Shown here: positions 30,908 to 42,639 of the stretch, piece after piece
How the letters are laid out: each line of letters opens with the position of its first letter
How positions within the stretch are numbered: position 1 is the first letter of the stretch
Source of the DNA: Pseudomonas sp. P5_109
GTDB taxonomy: Bacteria > Pseudomonadota > Gammaproteobacteria > Pseudomonadales > Pseudomonadaceae
Assembly (NCBI RefSeq): GCF_034009455.1
Contig: NZ_CP125380.1
Coordinates: forward strand, 2,087,001 to 2,151,000
DNA length: 64,000 nucleotides
Direction: 5' to 3'
Translations under genes and position numbers: made by a program
The notes under the pieces: model-generated
Seen by the model: only the letters and a program-made list of their open reading frames with translations
Database searches by the model: none
What the model was told of the DNA's origin: nothing

Positions 30908-31585
30908 ATGGACAAACAGCACAAGGCCGGTATTGACGGGGATCAATGGGCGCAGTGCGTGCGGGATCATGGATGGTTGTGGAATGCCGCCAGCGGCAAG
31001 GCTGCGGCGACGCTGATCCTCGCCCATGGCGCCGGCGCACCGATGGACAGCGACTGGATGAGCGGCATGGCTGCACGCCTCGCCGCGCAAGGCGTCAACG
31101 TGTTGCGTTTCGAATTTCCCTACATGGCACAGCGGCGCATCGATGGTGGCAAGCGCCCGCCGAACCCGGCACCGAAACTGCTGGAATGCTGGCGTGAGGT
31201 GTATGCCCAGGTGCGACGTCATGTCACTGGGCCGCTGGCCATCGGCGGCAAGTCCATGGGTGGGCGCATGGCCAGTCTGCTGGCTGATGAGTTGGGCGCG
31301 GATGCGCTGGTGTGCCTGGGTTATCCGTTCTATGCAGTGGGCAAGCCGGAGAAGCCACGGGTCGAACATCTGGCTTCTTTGAAAACCCGCACGTTGATTG
31401 TGCAGGGCGAGCGCGATGCGCTGGGTAATCGTGAGGCGGTCGAGGGTTATGTGCTGTCACCGAGTATCGAGGTGTTCTGGCTGGCGGCGGGGGATCATGA
31501 TTTGAAACCGTTGAAGGCTTCGGGGTTTAGCCATGAGCAGCATTTGGCGGCTGCGGCTGGGAAGGTAACCGCATTTCTGCAATGA
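30908..31585 (+). CDS. Alpha/beta-fold hydrolase (KANL3/Tex30-type domain)
   Basis: 225 residues. Serine hydrolase fold: oxyanion segment LILAHGAGAPMDSDWM (about residues 36-51), nucleophile elbow IGGKSMGGRM with Ser116, and a late GDHDLKP supplying Asp/His. Substrate unknown; no signal peptide, so cytoplasmic. The ATG at 30908 follows GAGG with a 5-base gap. Codons 9-13 contain the Anr-type box thought to serve ccoN2, so the gene's 5' end doubles as regulatory DNA. The frame runs upstream to 30815, but that part overlaps the ccoN2 leader. Confidence 0.88.
   Translation: MDKQHKAGIDGDQWAQCVRDHGWLWNAASGKAAATLILAHGAGAPMDSDWMSGMAARLAAQGVNVLRFEFPYMAQRRIDGGKRPPNPAPKLLECWREVYAQVRRHVTGPLAIGGKSMGGRMASLLADELGADALVCLGYPFYAVGKPEKPRVEHLASLKTRTLIVQGERDALGNREAVEGYVLSPSIEVFWLAAGDHDLKPLKASGFSHEQHLAAAAGKVTAFLQ
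30933..30946 (-). promoter_or_regulatory. Anr/FNR box for ccoNOQP-2, inside the hydrolase coding sequence
   Basis: TTGACGGGGATCAA matches nine of the ten fixed positions of TTGAT-N4-ATCAA. On the plus strand it encodes Ile-Asp-Gly-Asp-Gln of the hydrolase. It lies 111-124 bases upstream of the ccoN2 start. Confidence 0.75.
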
Positions 31586-31610
31586 GATTTGCAGTGCCAG
31601 TCAGGCCCTC

Positions 31611-31676
31611 TTCGCGAGCAAGCCCGCTCCCACATTTGGAATGCATTTCAATTGTGGGAGCGGGCTTGCTCGCGAA
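31611..31676. repeat. REPIN, family A
   Basis: Facing arms of the GGGAGCGGGCTTGCTCGCGA type with a short spacer, in the convergent gap between the hydrolase gene and aer. Confidence 0.9.
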
Positions 31677-31714
31677 GAGGCCAGGACGGGCAACATCATT
31701 TCCGACGAGACAAT

Positions 31715-31747
31715 AAAAACCCGGAAGCTTTCGCTGTCCGGGTTTTT
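31715..31747. terminator. Bidirectional terminator between the hydrolase gene and aer
   Basis: AAAAACCCGGA (31715-31725) pairs with TCCGGGTTTTT (31737-31747), giving a T-run on both strands. Confidence 0.88.
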
Positions 31748-31763
31748 GTCATTCCAGCCTCTA

Positions 31764-33329
31764 TCAGCGGTTGAACCGCTCCACCAACGAATACTGGGTA
31801 TTGGCAGTCTTGGTCAGCTCTTCACTGAGCAACGCCGAGTTCTGCGCCTGTTCCGAAGTCTGGTCCGCCAACTGGGAAATGTTGCTGATGTTGCGGCTGA
31901 TTTCTTCAGCCACGGCACTTTGCTCTTCGGTCGCGGCAGCGATCTGGGTGGTCATGTCGGTGATGTTGGCCACCGCTTCGCTGATCCCCACCAGAGCCTG
32001 GTCCGCTTCCAGTACCCGCGCTACACCTTCTTCGGCCTGACGATGCCCGGCTTCCATGGTCTGCACGGCGGTGCCGGCGGTTTGCTGGAGCTTGGCGATC
32101 AGCGCATGGATCTGCCCGGTGGACTCGCTGGTGCGTTGCGCCAGCTGACGGACTTCGTCGGCCACCACCGCAAAACCACGACCCATCTCGCCGGCCCGGG
32201 CCGCTTCGATGGCGGCGTTCAACGCCAGCAGGTTGGTCTGGTCGGCGATGCCTTTGATCACGTCGACCACACCACCGATTTCGTTGCTGTCCTTGGCCAG
32301 TTGGGTCACGGTCACGCCGGTTTCACCGACCACCACCGACAGGCGCTGGATGGCTTCGCGGGTTTCCCCGGCGATGTCGCGACCACGACCGGTCAGGCGA
32401 TTGGCTTCCTGGGTGGCGTCGGCGGTGCGTTGTACGTGGCTGGCGACTTCCTGGGTAGTCGCGGCCATCTGGTTGACCGCAGTGGCCACTTGCTCGGTCT
32501 CGACCCGTTGACGTTCCAGGCCGCTGGAGCTGTTGTGCGCCAGGGCATCGGATTGCCGGGCCTGATCGGTCAGGTGTTCGGCCGTGTCCTGCAGACGCGT
32601 CAGGCAGGTTTTCAGGCGCGCTTCCTGACTGAGGATCGACATCTCCAGGCGCGCCTGGTCGCCGCGACTGTCGGTGTACATCTGTGCGATCAACGGGTCG
32701 GACGTGGTCTGCTCGGCCAGGCGCAGCAAGCGCTTGAGGCCACGCTGTTGCCACCGCAGGCCCATAAGGCCCAGTGGCACCGAAAGACCGGCCGCCAGGG
32801 CAAAACCCCAATGGGAGTTCAGCGATGCACCGATCATGAAGCTCAACTGGCTGACCAGAATGAACGGCAACCAGTCCTGCAGGATCGGCAACCATTTATC
32901 CGAAGAGGGAATGGCCGACTTGCCCTGGTTGATGCGTTGGTAGAGCGCTTCGGCGCGGCGGATCTGTTCGGCGGTGGGCTTGACCCGCACCGACTCGTAA
33001 CCGGTCACCTGTTTGCCTTCGAAGATCGGTGTCACATAGGCGTTCACCCAGTAATGATCACCGGTCTTGCAGCGATTCTTGACAATGCCCATCCATGGCA
33101 AGCCTTGTTTCAGCGTGGCCCACATGTGTGCGAACACCGCGGCCGGGACGTCGGGGTGACGGACCAGGTTGTGCGGTGCACGGATCAACTCCTCTCGGGA
33201 AAACCCGCTGATCTCGACGAAGGCGTCGTTGCAGTAGGTGATCATGCCCTTGGCATCGGTGGTGGAAATCAACCGTTGCTGAGCCGGGAAGGTCCGCTCG
33301 CGTTGTGTAATTGGCTGGTTGTTACGCAT
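31764..33329 (-). CDS. aer: Aerotaxis receptor Aer (methyl-accepting chemotaxis protein with PAS domain)
   Basis: 521 residues, the length I recall for P. aeruginosa Aer. It senses redox or oxygen through FAD bound to an N-terminal PAS domain (about residues 20-120, with [23 protein letters not shown] motif, here [16 protein letters not shown]). A membrane hairpin (about 155-200) anchors it, and the C-terminal signalling domain carries the hallmark hairpin tip [20 protein letters not shown] and [30 protein letters not shown] is the normal N-terminus. It lies beside the cbb3 genes and is a plausible Anr target, although I see no good Anr box upstream. Confidence 0.94.
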   Translation of the reverse strand: MRNNQPITQRERTFPAQQRLISTTDAKGMITYCNDAFVEISGFSREELIRAPHNLVRHPDVPAAVFAHMWATLKQGLPWMGIVKNRCKTGDHYWVNAYVTPIFEGKQVTGYESVRVKPTAEQIRRAEALYQRINQGKSAIPSSDKWLPILQDWLPFILVSQLSFMIGASLNSHWGFALAAGLSVPLGLMGLRWQQRGLKRLLRLAEQTTSDPLIAQMYTDSRGDQARLEMSILSQEARLKTCLTRLQDTAEHLTDQARQSDALAHNSSSGLERQRVETEQVATAVNQMAATTQEVASHVQRTADATQEANRLTGRGRDIAGETREAIQRLSVVVGETGVTVTQLAKDSNEIGGVVDVIKGIADQTNLLALNAAIEAARAGEMGRGFAVVADEVRQLAQRTSESTGQIHALIAKLQQTAGTAVQTMEAGHRQAEEGVARVLEADQALVGISEAVANITDMTTQIAAATEEQSAVAEEISRNISNISQLADQTSEQAQNSALLSEELTKTANTQYSLVERFNR

Positions 33330-33388
33330 GGCTTTTTTAATCCGCAAGGCTTTCAAGTGCTGTATCGGCAAGATCGGCGGATTGTTGA

Positions 33389-33406
33389 GATTATTTTTCG
33401 ATAATC
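33389..33406. promoter_or_regulatory. Palindrome upstream of aer
   Basis: GATTAT (33389-33394), six bases, ATAATC (33401-33406). It lies 60 bases before the aer start and in the gap after the CPBP gene. It does not match Anr and has no T-run. A regulator site is possible. Confidence 0.35.
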
Positions 33407-33434
33407 AGCGATGCGTCGCAAAATGACCCTTGCG

Positions 33435-34226
33435 TCAGCCGACGAGCATCGGATAGGTGAACAGGCCGAAGTGCAGCAGGTTCAGGCCGAAGTGGCAGGC
33501 AACGGCAGCAGCCAGTCCGCCGAAACGGTAGGCCAGGCCATAGCCGATCCCGGCCAGGCTGGCCAGCAAGACCCATTGCCATCCTGCCCCGACATGCGCC
33601 AGGCCGAAGATCAACGAAGCCAGGAGCAGGGCCAGGTTTTCGCCATGGCGCAGGTTTTTCAGGCAACGGCTCAGGCCACCCTGGATGTAGCCGCGGAACA
33701 GCGCTTCCTCGACCAGGGTCACCAGCAGCAGATTGTTCAGTAGCCACAACCAGGCTTGATCCGGCCATTTCGGCGCCCAGGCGATGACGCCCAGCAACAG
33801 CGCGCCGCCCAACGCCAGCACGGTGCTCAGGGGCAGTGCCAGTGCGGTGGCATACAGCGATAGCCGAAGTGAACGGCGGCCGGCAATCCACGGGCAAACC
33901 AGCAACAACCAGAAGCCGATCAGCGGTTTGTCCAGGTTCAGGTGCATGGCGAATGACACGGCATCATCGGTAAAACGCTGGGGATCGATAACGCGACCGT
34001 TATAGAAGCCGGGTAGCCAATGCGTCGCCAAGGCCAAGGCCAGGACGATGAACAGGCCATGGCCAAGGTAGCGGGCAAAAGGGATGTAGTGTTGGCGGAC
34101 GGCGACACCTGCGACCAGCAACAGGAACACCGGGATTGCCGAGAGCCAGCCAAGGTGGCCGTAGGTCAGCGCCAGGCCGTAGCCGAAGGAAAGCAGGGCC
34201 AGAAACGTCCATGGCAGGGCAAGCAT
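33435..34226 (-). CDS. CPBP-family intramembrane glutamic protease
   Basis: 263 residues, about seven or eight membrane helices. The CAAX protease and bacteriocin-processing (CPBP/Abi) signature is complete: EEALFRGYIQGGL (the two catalytic Glu and the following Arg), a helix with FGLAHVGAGW and a terminal HFGLNLLHFG. Such proteins cleave membrane substrates or act in bacteriocin self-protection; the substrate here is unknown. AAGGA lies before the ATG. It is transcribed toward aer and lies 109 bases from it. Confidence 0.88.
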   Translation of the reverse strand: MLALPWTFLALLSFGYGLALTYGHLGWLSAIPVFLLLVAGVAVRQHYIPFARYLGHGLFIVLALALATHWLPGFYNGRVIDPQRFTDDAVSFAMHLNLDKPLIGFWLLLVCPWIAGRRSLRLSLYATALALPLSTVLALGGALLLGVIAWAPKWPDQAWLWLLNNLLLVTLVEEALFRGYIQGGLSRCLKNLRHGENLALLLASLIFGLAHVGAGWQWVLLASLAGIGYGLAYRFGGLAAAVACHFGLNLLHFGLFTYPMLVG

Positions 34227-34254
34227 GTGAAGTCCTTAGAGATGAATAGCTTTT

Positions 34255-34384
34255 GTGGCGAGGGAGCTTGCTCCCGCTGGGCTGCGAAGCGGCCCCAGCA
34301 ACATCAACCCGGTGTGCCAGATGAAGTGCATCTGCAGGGCTGGCGACTGCTTGGCAGTCGAGCGGGAGCAAGCTCCCTCGCCAC
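34255..34384. repeat. REPIN, family C
   Basis: Arms GTGGCGAGGGAGCTTGCTCC and its complement flank a spacer that begins GGGCTGCGAAGCGGCCCC and ends GCGACTGCTTGGCAGTCG. Confidence 0.88.
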
Positions 34385-34429
34385 GGATTGGGGTGTCCCG
34401 AGGGCTGCGATTATAAGCGTGACCCAAAC

Positions 34430-34458
34430 AAAAACACCGCCCGAAGGCGGTGTCTTTT
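34430..34458 (-). terminator. Terminator after acnA
   Basis: ACACCGCC (34434-34441), loop CGAA, GGCGGTGT (34446-34453). On the minus strand it ends in a T-run, just past the acnA stop. Confidence 0.88.
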
Positions 34459-34469
34459 TCAGCGCTAGA

Positions 34470-37211
<2,742 letters not shown>

Positions 37212-37433
37212 TACGATCACTCCTTTGAGTCCGCACGGCTACGGACTGAGGGGACGGGCAGAGCATTAAACCTAGCCCTGTTTTCGGTAGCTGGCTAATA
37301 ACTGGACTCTATGGACAGACCCCAGGTTCCGAACTCGGCTATCATGCGCGGGTTTTCGTGACAGGCTTTGCTTCAACGCAAGCCTGGGCATCGCGCAGTG
37401 GCCGAAATTCCTCGCCATTGCCCAGGAGTAAGA

Positions 37434-38507
37434 ATGAACACCCTATTCATGCATTGCCGGCCGGGCTTCGAAGGCGAAGTCTGTTCCGAGATTTCCGACC
37501 TCGCCGCGCGCTTGAACGTGGCCGGATATGCCAAGGCCAAGGCGGCAACTGCCTGCGCCGAATTCGTCTGCACCGAAGAAGACGGCGCCGAGCGCCTGAT
37601 GCGCGGGCAGCGTTTCGCCGAGCTGATCTTCCCGCGCCAGTGGGCCCGGGGGATTTTCATCGATCTGCCGGAAACCGACCGCATCAGCGTGATCCTCGAT
37701 CATATGGCGGACTTTCCGCTGTGCGGCAGCCTGTGGCTGGAAATGGTCGACACCAACGACGGCAAGGAACTGTCGAACTTCTGCAAGAAATTCGAAGTGC
37801 ACCTGCGCAAGGCGCTGATGGCCGCCGGCAAGCTGGTGGAAGATGCGCACAAGCCGCGTCTGTTGCTGACCTTCAAGAGCGGTCGCGAAGTGTTCATGGG
37901 CCTGGCCGAGTCGAACAACTCGGCGATGTGGCCGATGGGCATTCCGCGTTTGAAATTCCCCCGCGAGGCGCCGAGCCGCTCGACCCTCAAGCTGGAAGAG
38001 GCCTGGCACCACTTCATCCCGCGTGACCAGTGGGACGAGCGTTTGCACGGCGACATGACTGGCGTTGACCTGGGAGCCGCTCCTGGTGGCTGGACCTGGC
38101 AACTGGTCAATCGCGGCATGCTGGTGACCGCCATCGACAACGGCCCGATGGCCGAAAGCCTGATGGACACGGGGCTGGTGCAGCACTTGATGGCTGACGG
38201 TTTCACCTTCAAGCCCAAGCAACCGGTGGACTGGATGGTTTGCGACATCGTCGAAAAGCCGGCACGCAACGCCGCGATGCTGGAAGAGTGGATCGGCGAC
38301 GGCCATTGCCGCGAGGCGGTGGTCAACCTCAAGCTGCCGATGAAGCAGCGCTATGCCGAGGTGAAGCGTTTGCTCGAGCGCATTGCCGATGGCTTCAAGG
38401 CGCGGGGCATCAAGGTCGAGATCGGCTGCAAGCAGCTGTACCACGACCGCGAGGAAGTGACCTGCCATTTGCGTCGGTTGGACGTGAAGAAGCCGAAATC
38501 CCGCTGA
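37434..38507 (+). CDS. rlmM: 23S rRNA 2'-O-ribose C2498 methyltransferase RlmM
   Basis: 357 residues. It methylates C2498 of 23S rRNA using S-adenosylmethionine. N-terminal THUMP-like region (MNTLFMHCRPGFEGEVCSEI), then the Rossmann methyltransferase domain with GVDLGAAPGGWTWQLV (about residues 208-223). The catalytic tetrad lysine is likely in VVNLKLPMKQRY. CAGGAGTAAGA before the ATG confirms the start at 37434. Confidence 0.95.
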   Translation: MNTLFMHCRPGFEGEVCSEISDLAARLNVAGYAKAKAATACAEFVCTEEDGAERLMRGQRFAELIFPRQWARGIFIDLPETDRISVILDHMADFPLCGSLWLEMVDTNDGKELSNFCKKFEVHLRKALMAAGKLVEDAHKPRLLLTFKSGREVFMGLAESNNSAMWPMGIPRLKFPREAPSRSTLKLEEAWHHFIPRDQWDERLHGDMTGVDLGAAPGGWTWQLVNRGMLVTAIDNGPMAESLMDTGLVQHLMADGFTFKPKQPVDWMVCDIVEKPARNAAMLEEWIGDGHCREAVVNLKLPMKQRYAEVKRLLERIADGFKARGIKVEIGCKQLYHDREEVTCHLRRLDVKKPKSR

Positions 38508-38521
38508 TACACGCGGCCCAA

Positions 38522-38609
38522 TGTGGGAGCGGGCTTGCTCGCGAAGGCGTCCTGTCAGTCGACATCAACGTTGCTGACACACCGCTTTCGCGAGCAAGCC
38601 CGCTCCCAT
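38522..38609. repeat. REPIN, family A, opposite arm order
   Basis: Arms GTGGGAGCGGGCTTGCTCGC on the left and CGCGAGCAAGCCCGCTCCCA on the right: the arms point the other way from the remaining family A copies in the window. Confidence 0.85.
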
Positions 38610-38703
38610 AGGTCAGTGCCAATCCCGCAACGGCGGCGATATGCCACAGGTGACCGAACACCCGGCAATGCGCGACAATGCCGGCCAGTTTCAGGAGTTA
38701 ATC

Positions 38704-38955
38704 ATGAGTGAAATGCTTGATACGCCGGTAGACGGCACCCTCGACGCCACCGGCCTCAACTGCCCGGAGCCGGTGATGATGCTGCACCAGCACATTCGTG
38801 ACCTGGTGCCCGGCGGCCTGCTCAAGGTGATCGCCACCGACCCGTCGACCCGTCGTGACATTCCCAAATTCTGCGTGTTTCTTGACCACGAACTGGTGGC
38901 GCAGCACGAAGAGGCGGGCACCTACCTCTACTGGATTCGCAAGAAGTCCGGCTGA
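38704..38955 (+). CDS. tusA: Sulfurtransferase TusA
   Basis: 83 residues. A sulfur carrier that takes persulfide from IscS and passes it along for tRNA 2-thiouridine and related pathways. The active Cys20 is in the [10 protein letters not shown] motif; the C-terminus [10 protein letters not shown] is typical. CAGGAGTTAATC precedes the ATG. The frame extends 63 bases upstream without ribosome site. Confidence 0.94.
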   Translation: MSEMLDTPVDGTLDATGLNCPEPVMMLHQHIRDLVPGGLLKVIATDPSTRRDIPKFCVFLDHELVAQHEEAGTYLYWIRKKSG

Positions 38956-38982
38956 TCCCACCCCGGGATACACCGCAATACC

Positions 38983-39082
38983 TGTAGGAGCCGGCTTGCC
39001 GGCGATGGACTCAAGTGCGCCGCGTTTATCCGGTTTACACGCGTTATCGTTAACGAGCATCGCTGGCAAGCCAGCTCCTACA
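38983..39082. repeat. REPIN, family B, long-spacer form (copy 2)
   Basis: Nearly identical to the copy at 23718-23816, with one small indel (GGTTTACACG against GGTCACACG) and a C-to-G change next to the right arm. Similarity continues about 30 bases past the right arm. Confidence 0.9.
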
Positions 39083-39133
39083 AGAAACCGCGTCCTGGTC
39101 GAAAACGAAGTGACCTGCAAACCGTAAACGCCC

Positions 39134-39167
39134 AAAAAAAAGACCTGCAAAAGCAGGTCTTTTTTTT
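39134..39167. terminator. Bidirectional terminator between tusA and the MATE gene
   Basis: AGACCTGC (39141-39148), loop AAAA, GCAGGTCT (39153-39160), with eight T to the right and eight A to the left. Confidence 0.92.
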
Positions 39168-39173
39168 GTGCAG

Positions 39174-40613
39174 TCAACCCGCCGGGCGGCTGTTACGAAT
39201 CCGCCGGCGCGCACTGAGCGTCAGGCGGATCGACAGCATCAGCGCCGCACAGCTCAAACCGGCAATCAGCCCTTCCCACAGCCCGCTCGGGCCACTGGCC
39301 GGACCGAACCAGTCGGTCAGTCCCAGCAAGTAACCGACTGGCAGGCCGATGCCCCAATAGGCGAACAAGGTCAGGATCATCGTCACCCGGGTGTCCTGGT
39401 AGCCACGCAACGCGCCTGCGCAGATCACCTGGATGGCATCGGAAAACTGATACAGCGCGGCATACACAATCAGCATCGACGCAATCTGGATCACGGCCTG
39501 GTCAGGCGTGTAGATCGAGGCGATTTGTTCGCGCAGCAGCAGGATCAGGCTCGCCGAGAACGCGGCGAACACCAGTGCCGCGCCGAGTCCGACTTTCGCC
39601 GCGAAGCGCGCCTGCCAGGGATTGCCGGCCCCCAGTGCCTGACCGACCCGCACCGTTACCGCCATGCCCAGCGAGTAAGGAATCATGAACAGCAGCGAGC
39701 TGATATTCAGGGCGATTTGATGCCCGGCCACCACGGTAGAGCCGAGACTGCCGATCAGCAGGGCAATGACCGCGAAGATGCTGGACTCGGCGAAGACGGC
39801 GATACCGATCGGCAGGCCAATGCTGACCAGACGCTTGATCACGGCCCATTTCGGCCGGTCGAAGCGCACCAGTACACGGGTGCGGGCATAGAAGGGGGCC
39901 CAGAACGTCCAGCCGGCCATGCTCAGCGCCATGAACCACATCACGATGCCGCTGGCCCAGCCGCAACCGACGCCGCCCAGGGCCGGTGCGCCGAAATGGC
40001 CGTAGATCAACGTGTAGTTCAGCGGGATGTTCAGCAGCAGGCCACACAAGCCAATGACCATGCTCGGACGGGTTCGACCCATGCCATCGCTATAGCAGCG
40101 CAGTACGTAATAAAAAGCCATGCCCGGAAAACCGAAGGCGATCCCGTGCAGGTAACCCATGCTCGGCTCGATCAATTGCGGATCGACTTTCATCCAGTGC
40201 AGGATCGGCTCGGCGCTGAGCAGCAGGCCACTGCCGATCAACCCGACACACAGTGCCAGCCACAGCGCCTGGCGTACCAGCGGGCCGATTTCGTCAAACT
40301 GCCCGGCGCCAAAGCGTTGCGCGACCTTGGGTGTGGTTGCCAGCAGGACGCCAGACATCAACAGGTAGACCGGAATCCAGATCGAGTTGCCCAGGGCGAC
40401 CGAGGCCAGGTCCCTTGGACTGACGCGCCCGGCCATCACCGCATCGACGAAGCCCATGGCCGTGGTGGCCAGTTGCGCGATCATGATGGGCAGGGCCAGG
40501 CCGAGCAGGCCCTTGAGTTCCAGGCGTACGGGTGTTGTCCGCGCAGGAGCAGTGGCGACGGTATTCTCGATTACAGGATTCAATGGCGAAACGTCCAAAA
40601 GGTGTTGAAGCAC
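39174..40613 (-). CDS. pmpM: MATE-family multidrug efflux pump (PmpM/NorM type)
   Basis: 479 residues, twelve membrane helices. Cation-coupled exporter of cationic drugs. The N-terminal LALPIMIAQLATTAMGFVDA and DLASVALGNSIWIP are typical, as are the inverted-repeat half VGLPIGIAVFAESSIFAVIA and AGHQIALNIS. It closely resembles P. aeruginosa PmpM as I remember it. The start is unclear: a GTG at 40613 (used here) has no ribosome site, and a TTG at 40583 would give MNPVIENTV, nearer to the homologue's length. Substrates are not predictable. Confidence 0.92.
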   Translation of the reverse strand: MLQHLLDVSPLNPVIENTVATAPARTTPVRLELKGLLGLALPIMIAQLATTAMGFVDAVMAGRVSPRDLASVALGNSIWIPVYLLMSGVLLATTPKVAQRFGAGQFDEIGPLVRQALWLALCVGLIGSGLLLSAEPILHWMKVDPQLIEPSMGYLHGIAFGFPGMAFYYVLRCYSDGMGRTRPSMVIGLCGLLLNIPLNYTLIYGHFGAPALGGVGCGWASGIVMWFMALSMAGWTFWAPFYARTRVLVRFDRPKWAVIKRLVSIGLPIGIAVFAESSIFAVIALLIGSLGSTVVAGHQIALNISSLLFMIPYSLGMAVTVRVGQALGAGNPWQARFAAKVGLGAALVFAAFSASLILLLREQIASIYTPDQAVIQIASMLIVYAALYQFSDAIQVICAGALRGYQDTRVTMILTLFAYWGIGLPVGYLLGLTDWFGPASGPSGLWEGLIAGLSCAALMLSIRLTLSARRRIRNSRPAG

Positions 40614-40705
40614 AGGCGCGCATTCTACGCGTTGACGCGCCAGTCAGGAAAAGACCCGTGTTGTGGATTTGTAATCATCCACCCGATTGTGTGCCGATCA
40701 TTATT

Positions 40706-40835
40706 GTGGCGAGGGGGCTTGCCCCCGTTGGGCCGCGCAGCGGCCCCAAATCGTCCACCGCATTCTTCCAGGCGCACCGTGCAGACTGAGTTTGCGACTG
40801 CTTCGCAGCCGAACGGGGGCAAGCCCCCTCGCCAC
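40706..40835. repeat. REPIN, family C
   Basis: Arms GTGGCGAGGGGGCTTGCCCC and its complement, with spacer GGGCCGCGCAGCGGCCCC ... GCGACTGCTTCGCAGCCG. It fills most of the divergent gap between the MATE gene and pdxB. Confidence 0.88.
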
Positions 40836-40909
40836 AAGGGACGCGCAATGCTTACTGGCTCACAACGGCCATCTACGCCTACACTGCCGATCCGCCAAAG
40901 GAGCCTGCC

Positions 40910-42052
40910 ATGCTGATTGTTGCCGACGAAAATATCCCCCTGCTCGATGCGTTCTTTGAAGGCTTCGGTGAAATCCGCCGGGTGCCGGGACGCGCCATCG
41001 ACCGTGCCATGGTCGAGCAGGCCGATGTGCTGTTGGTGCGTTCGGTGACCAACGTCAATCGCGCGCTGCTCGAAGGCAGCAAGGTGCGCTTTGTCGGAAC
41101 CTGCACCATCGGCACCGATCATCTGGACCTGGATTACTTTCAGCAGGTCGGCATCACCTGGTCCAGCGCACCGGGCTGCAATGCCCGCGGCGTGGTCGAC
41201 TATGTGCTCGGCAGCCTGTTGACCCTGGCCGAAATCGAAGGTGTCGACCTGACCCGGCGTACCTACGGCGTGGTCGGCGCCGGCGAGGTGGGCGGACGGC
41301 TGATCAAGGTCCTGCAAGGGCTGGGCTGGAAGGTGCTGGTGTGCGATCCACCACGACAAGCCGCTGAAGGCGGGGACTACGTCAGCCTTGAACAGATCGT
41401 CGAGCAATGCGACGTCATCAGCCTGCACACGCCGTTGACCAAGCAGGGTCAACAATCGACCTGGCATTTGTTCGATGAAAAACGTCTGAATCAGCTCAAG
41501 CCCGGTGCCTGGCTGATCAATGCCAGTCGCGGGCCGGTGGTCAACAACGCGGCGCTGCGCGATGTGCTGCTGGAGCGCGAAGACCTGCAAGCGGTGCTCG
41601 ATGTCTGGGAAGGCGAGCCTGAAGTCGACGTAGCGCTGGCCGAGCTGTGCGTGCTGGCAACGCCGCACATTGCCGGTTACAGCCTCGACGGCAAGCAGCG
41701 CGGGACCGCGCAGATTTATCAGGCGTATTGCGATTTCCTCGGGCAACCGGCCCGCGTCAGCCTGAGCGATTTGCTGCCGGCACCGTGGCTGTCGCACGTG
41801 ACCCTCAATGCGCAAAGCGACCCGGCCTGGGCGTTGGCGATGCTGTGTCGTGGCGTGTATGACCCGCGTCGTGACGATGCGGATTTCCGTCGCAGCCTGG
41901 TCGGCAGTGTCAGCGAGCAGCGTGCGGCATTCGATGTGCTGCGCAAGCAATATCCGTCGCGCCGGGAGATCGACGGGCTGCAGGTGCGGATCGAGGGGGA
42001 TGCGCCTGAGTTGCAGAGGATTGTGGCGGCGTTGGGGGCGACGGCCATCTGA
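40910..42052 (+). CDS. pdxB: Erythronate-4-phosphate dehydrogenase
   Basis: 380 residues. Second step of the DXP-dependent pyridoxal phosphate pathway: oxidises 4-phosphoerythronate to 2-oxo-3-hydroxy-4-phosphobutanoate with NAD. A D-2-hydroxyacid dehydrogenase with substrate-binding Arg in [10 protein letters not shown], the NAD fold [14 protein letters not shown] (about residues 117-130), and the catalytic His in [14 protein letters not shown]. The C-terminal dimerisation domain (about 290-380) is specific to PdxB. AAAGGAG lies before the ATG. Confidence 0.96.
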   Translation: MLIVADENIPLLDAFFEGFGEIRRVPGRAIDRAMVEQADVLLVRSVTNVNRALLEGSKVRFVGTCTIGTDHLDLDYFQQVGITWSSAPGCNARGVVDYVLGSLLTLAEIEGVDLTRRTYGVVGAGEVGGRLIKVLQGLGWKVLVCDPPRQAAEGGDYVSLEQIVEQCDVISLHTPLTKQGQQSTWHLFDEKRLNQLKPGAWLINASRGPVVNNAALRDVLLEREDLQAVLDVWEGEPEVDVALAELCVLATPHIAGYSLDGKQRGTAQIYQAYCDFLGQPARVSLSDLLPAPWLSHVTLNAQSDPAWALAMLCRGVYDPRRDDADFRRSLVGSVSEQRAAFDVLRKQYPSRREIDGLQVRIEGDAPELQRIVAALGATAI

Positions 42053-42069
42053 TAGACCCTGGTGGCCCC

Positions 42070-42144
42070 TTCGCGAGCAAGCCCGCTCCCACAGGGGATT
42101 TGTGGTGCATGAAGATCCAGTGTGGGAGCGGGCTTGCTCGCGAA
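42070..42144. repeat. REPIN, family A
   Basis: Facing arms of the GGGAGCGGGCTTGCTCGCGA type, spacer about 30 bases, downstream of pdxB. Confidence 0.9.
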
Positions 42145-42179
42145 GGGCGCGCCACGGTTCCGAATTGGAAAAACAGGCA

Positions 42180-42209
42180 TAAAAAACCCGGCCAACAATG
42201 GGCCGGGTC
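42180..42209 (-). terminator. Terminator of the small gene at 42228
   Basis: ACCCGGCC (42186-42193) pairs with GGCCGGGT (42201-42208); the minus strand continues into TTTTTT. Confidence 0.87.
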
Positions 42210-42227
42210 AAGAAGACGGTGGCTATA

Positions 42228-42407
42228 TCACTCTTGTTCGGCAGGCTTGACCAATCGCTTTTCCAGTTCGCTGCAAGCTTTCTGGATCATCTCTTCAGTG
42301 ATCGGTACCTCGCGACCCTGCTCGTCAATAATCGAGCAACCCAGAGACTGGTCTGGTTGCGTGCGGATCACTTGAATCTTGTCATCGCTGCTGTGTTGCA
42401 AGGACAT
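42228..42407 (-). CDS. Small conserved protein of unknown function
   Basis: 59 residues, acidic, no membrane segment. MSLQHSSDDKIQVIRTQPDQ is followed by SIIDEQGREVPITEEMIQKA and a Lys/Glu-rich end. I do not recognise a domain. That it is a real gene is supported by GAGGAGACAGGCC before the ATG, a matched terminator, and the short hydrophilic composition. It lies between pdxB and an ABC exporter, convergent with pdxB. Confidence 0.75.
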   Translation of the reverse strand: MSLQHSSDDKIQVIRTQPDQSLGCSIIDEQGREVPITEEMIQKACSELEKRLVKPAEQE

Positions 42408-42639
42408 GGCCTGTCTCCTCATCAGGTTGTGTGCTTACTGTAGAACCGCCAGGTGACCGGGCTATGACAACTCCCTGCGATCTTTCCGGGGGACACATCC
42501 AGTCCAGCAGAAATGCCTTCGCGTGGCTACCCGAACTTTAGACCAATAGCGTCTAGCCTCTAGTGTTGGTGGACATAATTAACCTGACTCATTGTGATTT
42601 GCAGCGAGCCACCCCATTGAGCGGTATAGGCTGACCCTA

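Noticed and set aside
31641..33404. 587-codon ORF antisense to aer
   Set aside because: Starts inside a REPIN and runs across the aer terminator; no domain.
33389..33406. Anr box for aer
   Set aside because: The palindrome GATTAT-N6-ATAATC does not contain the TTGAT/ATCAA half sites.
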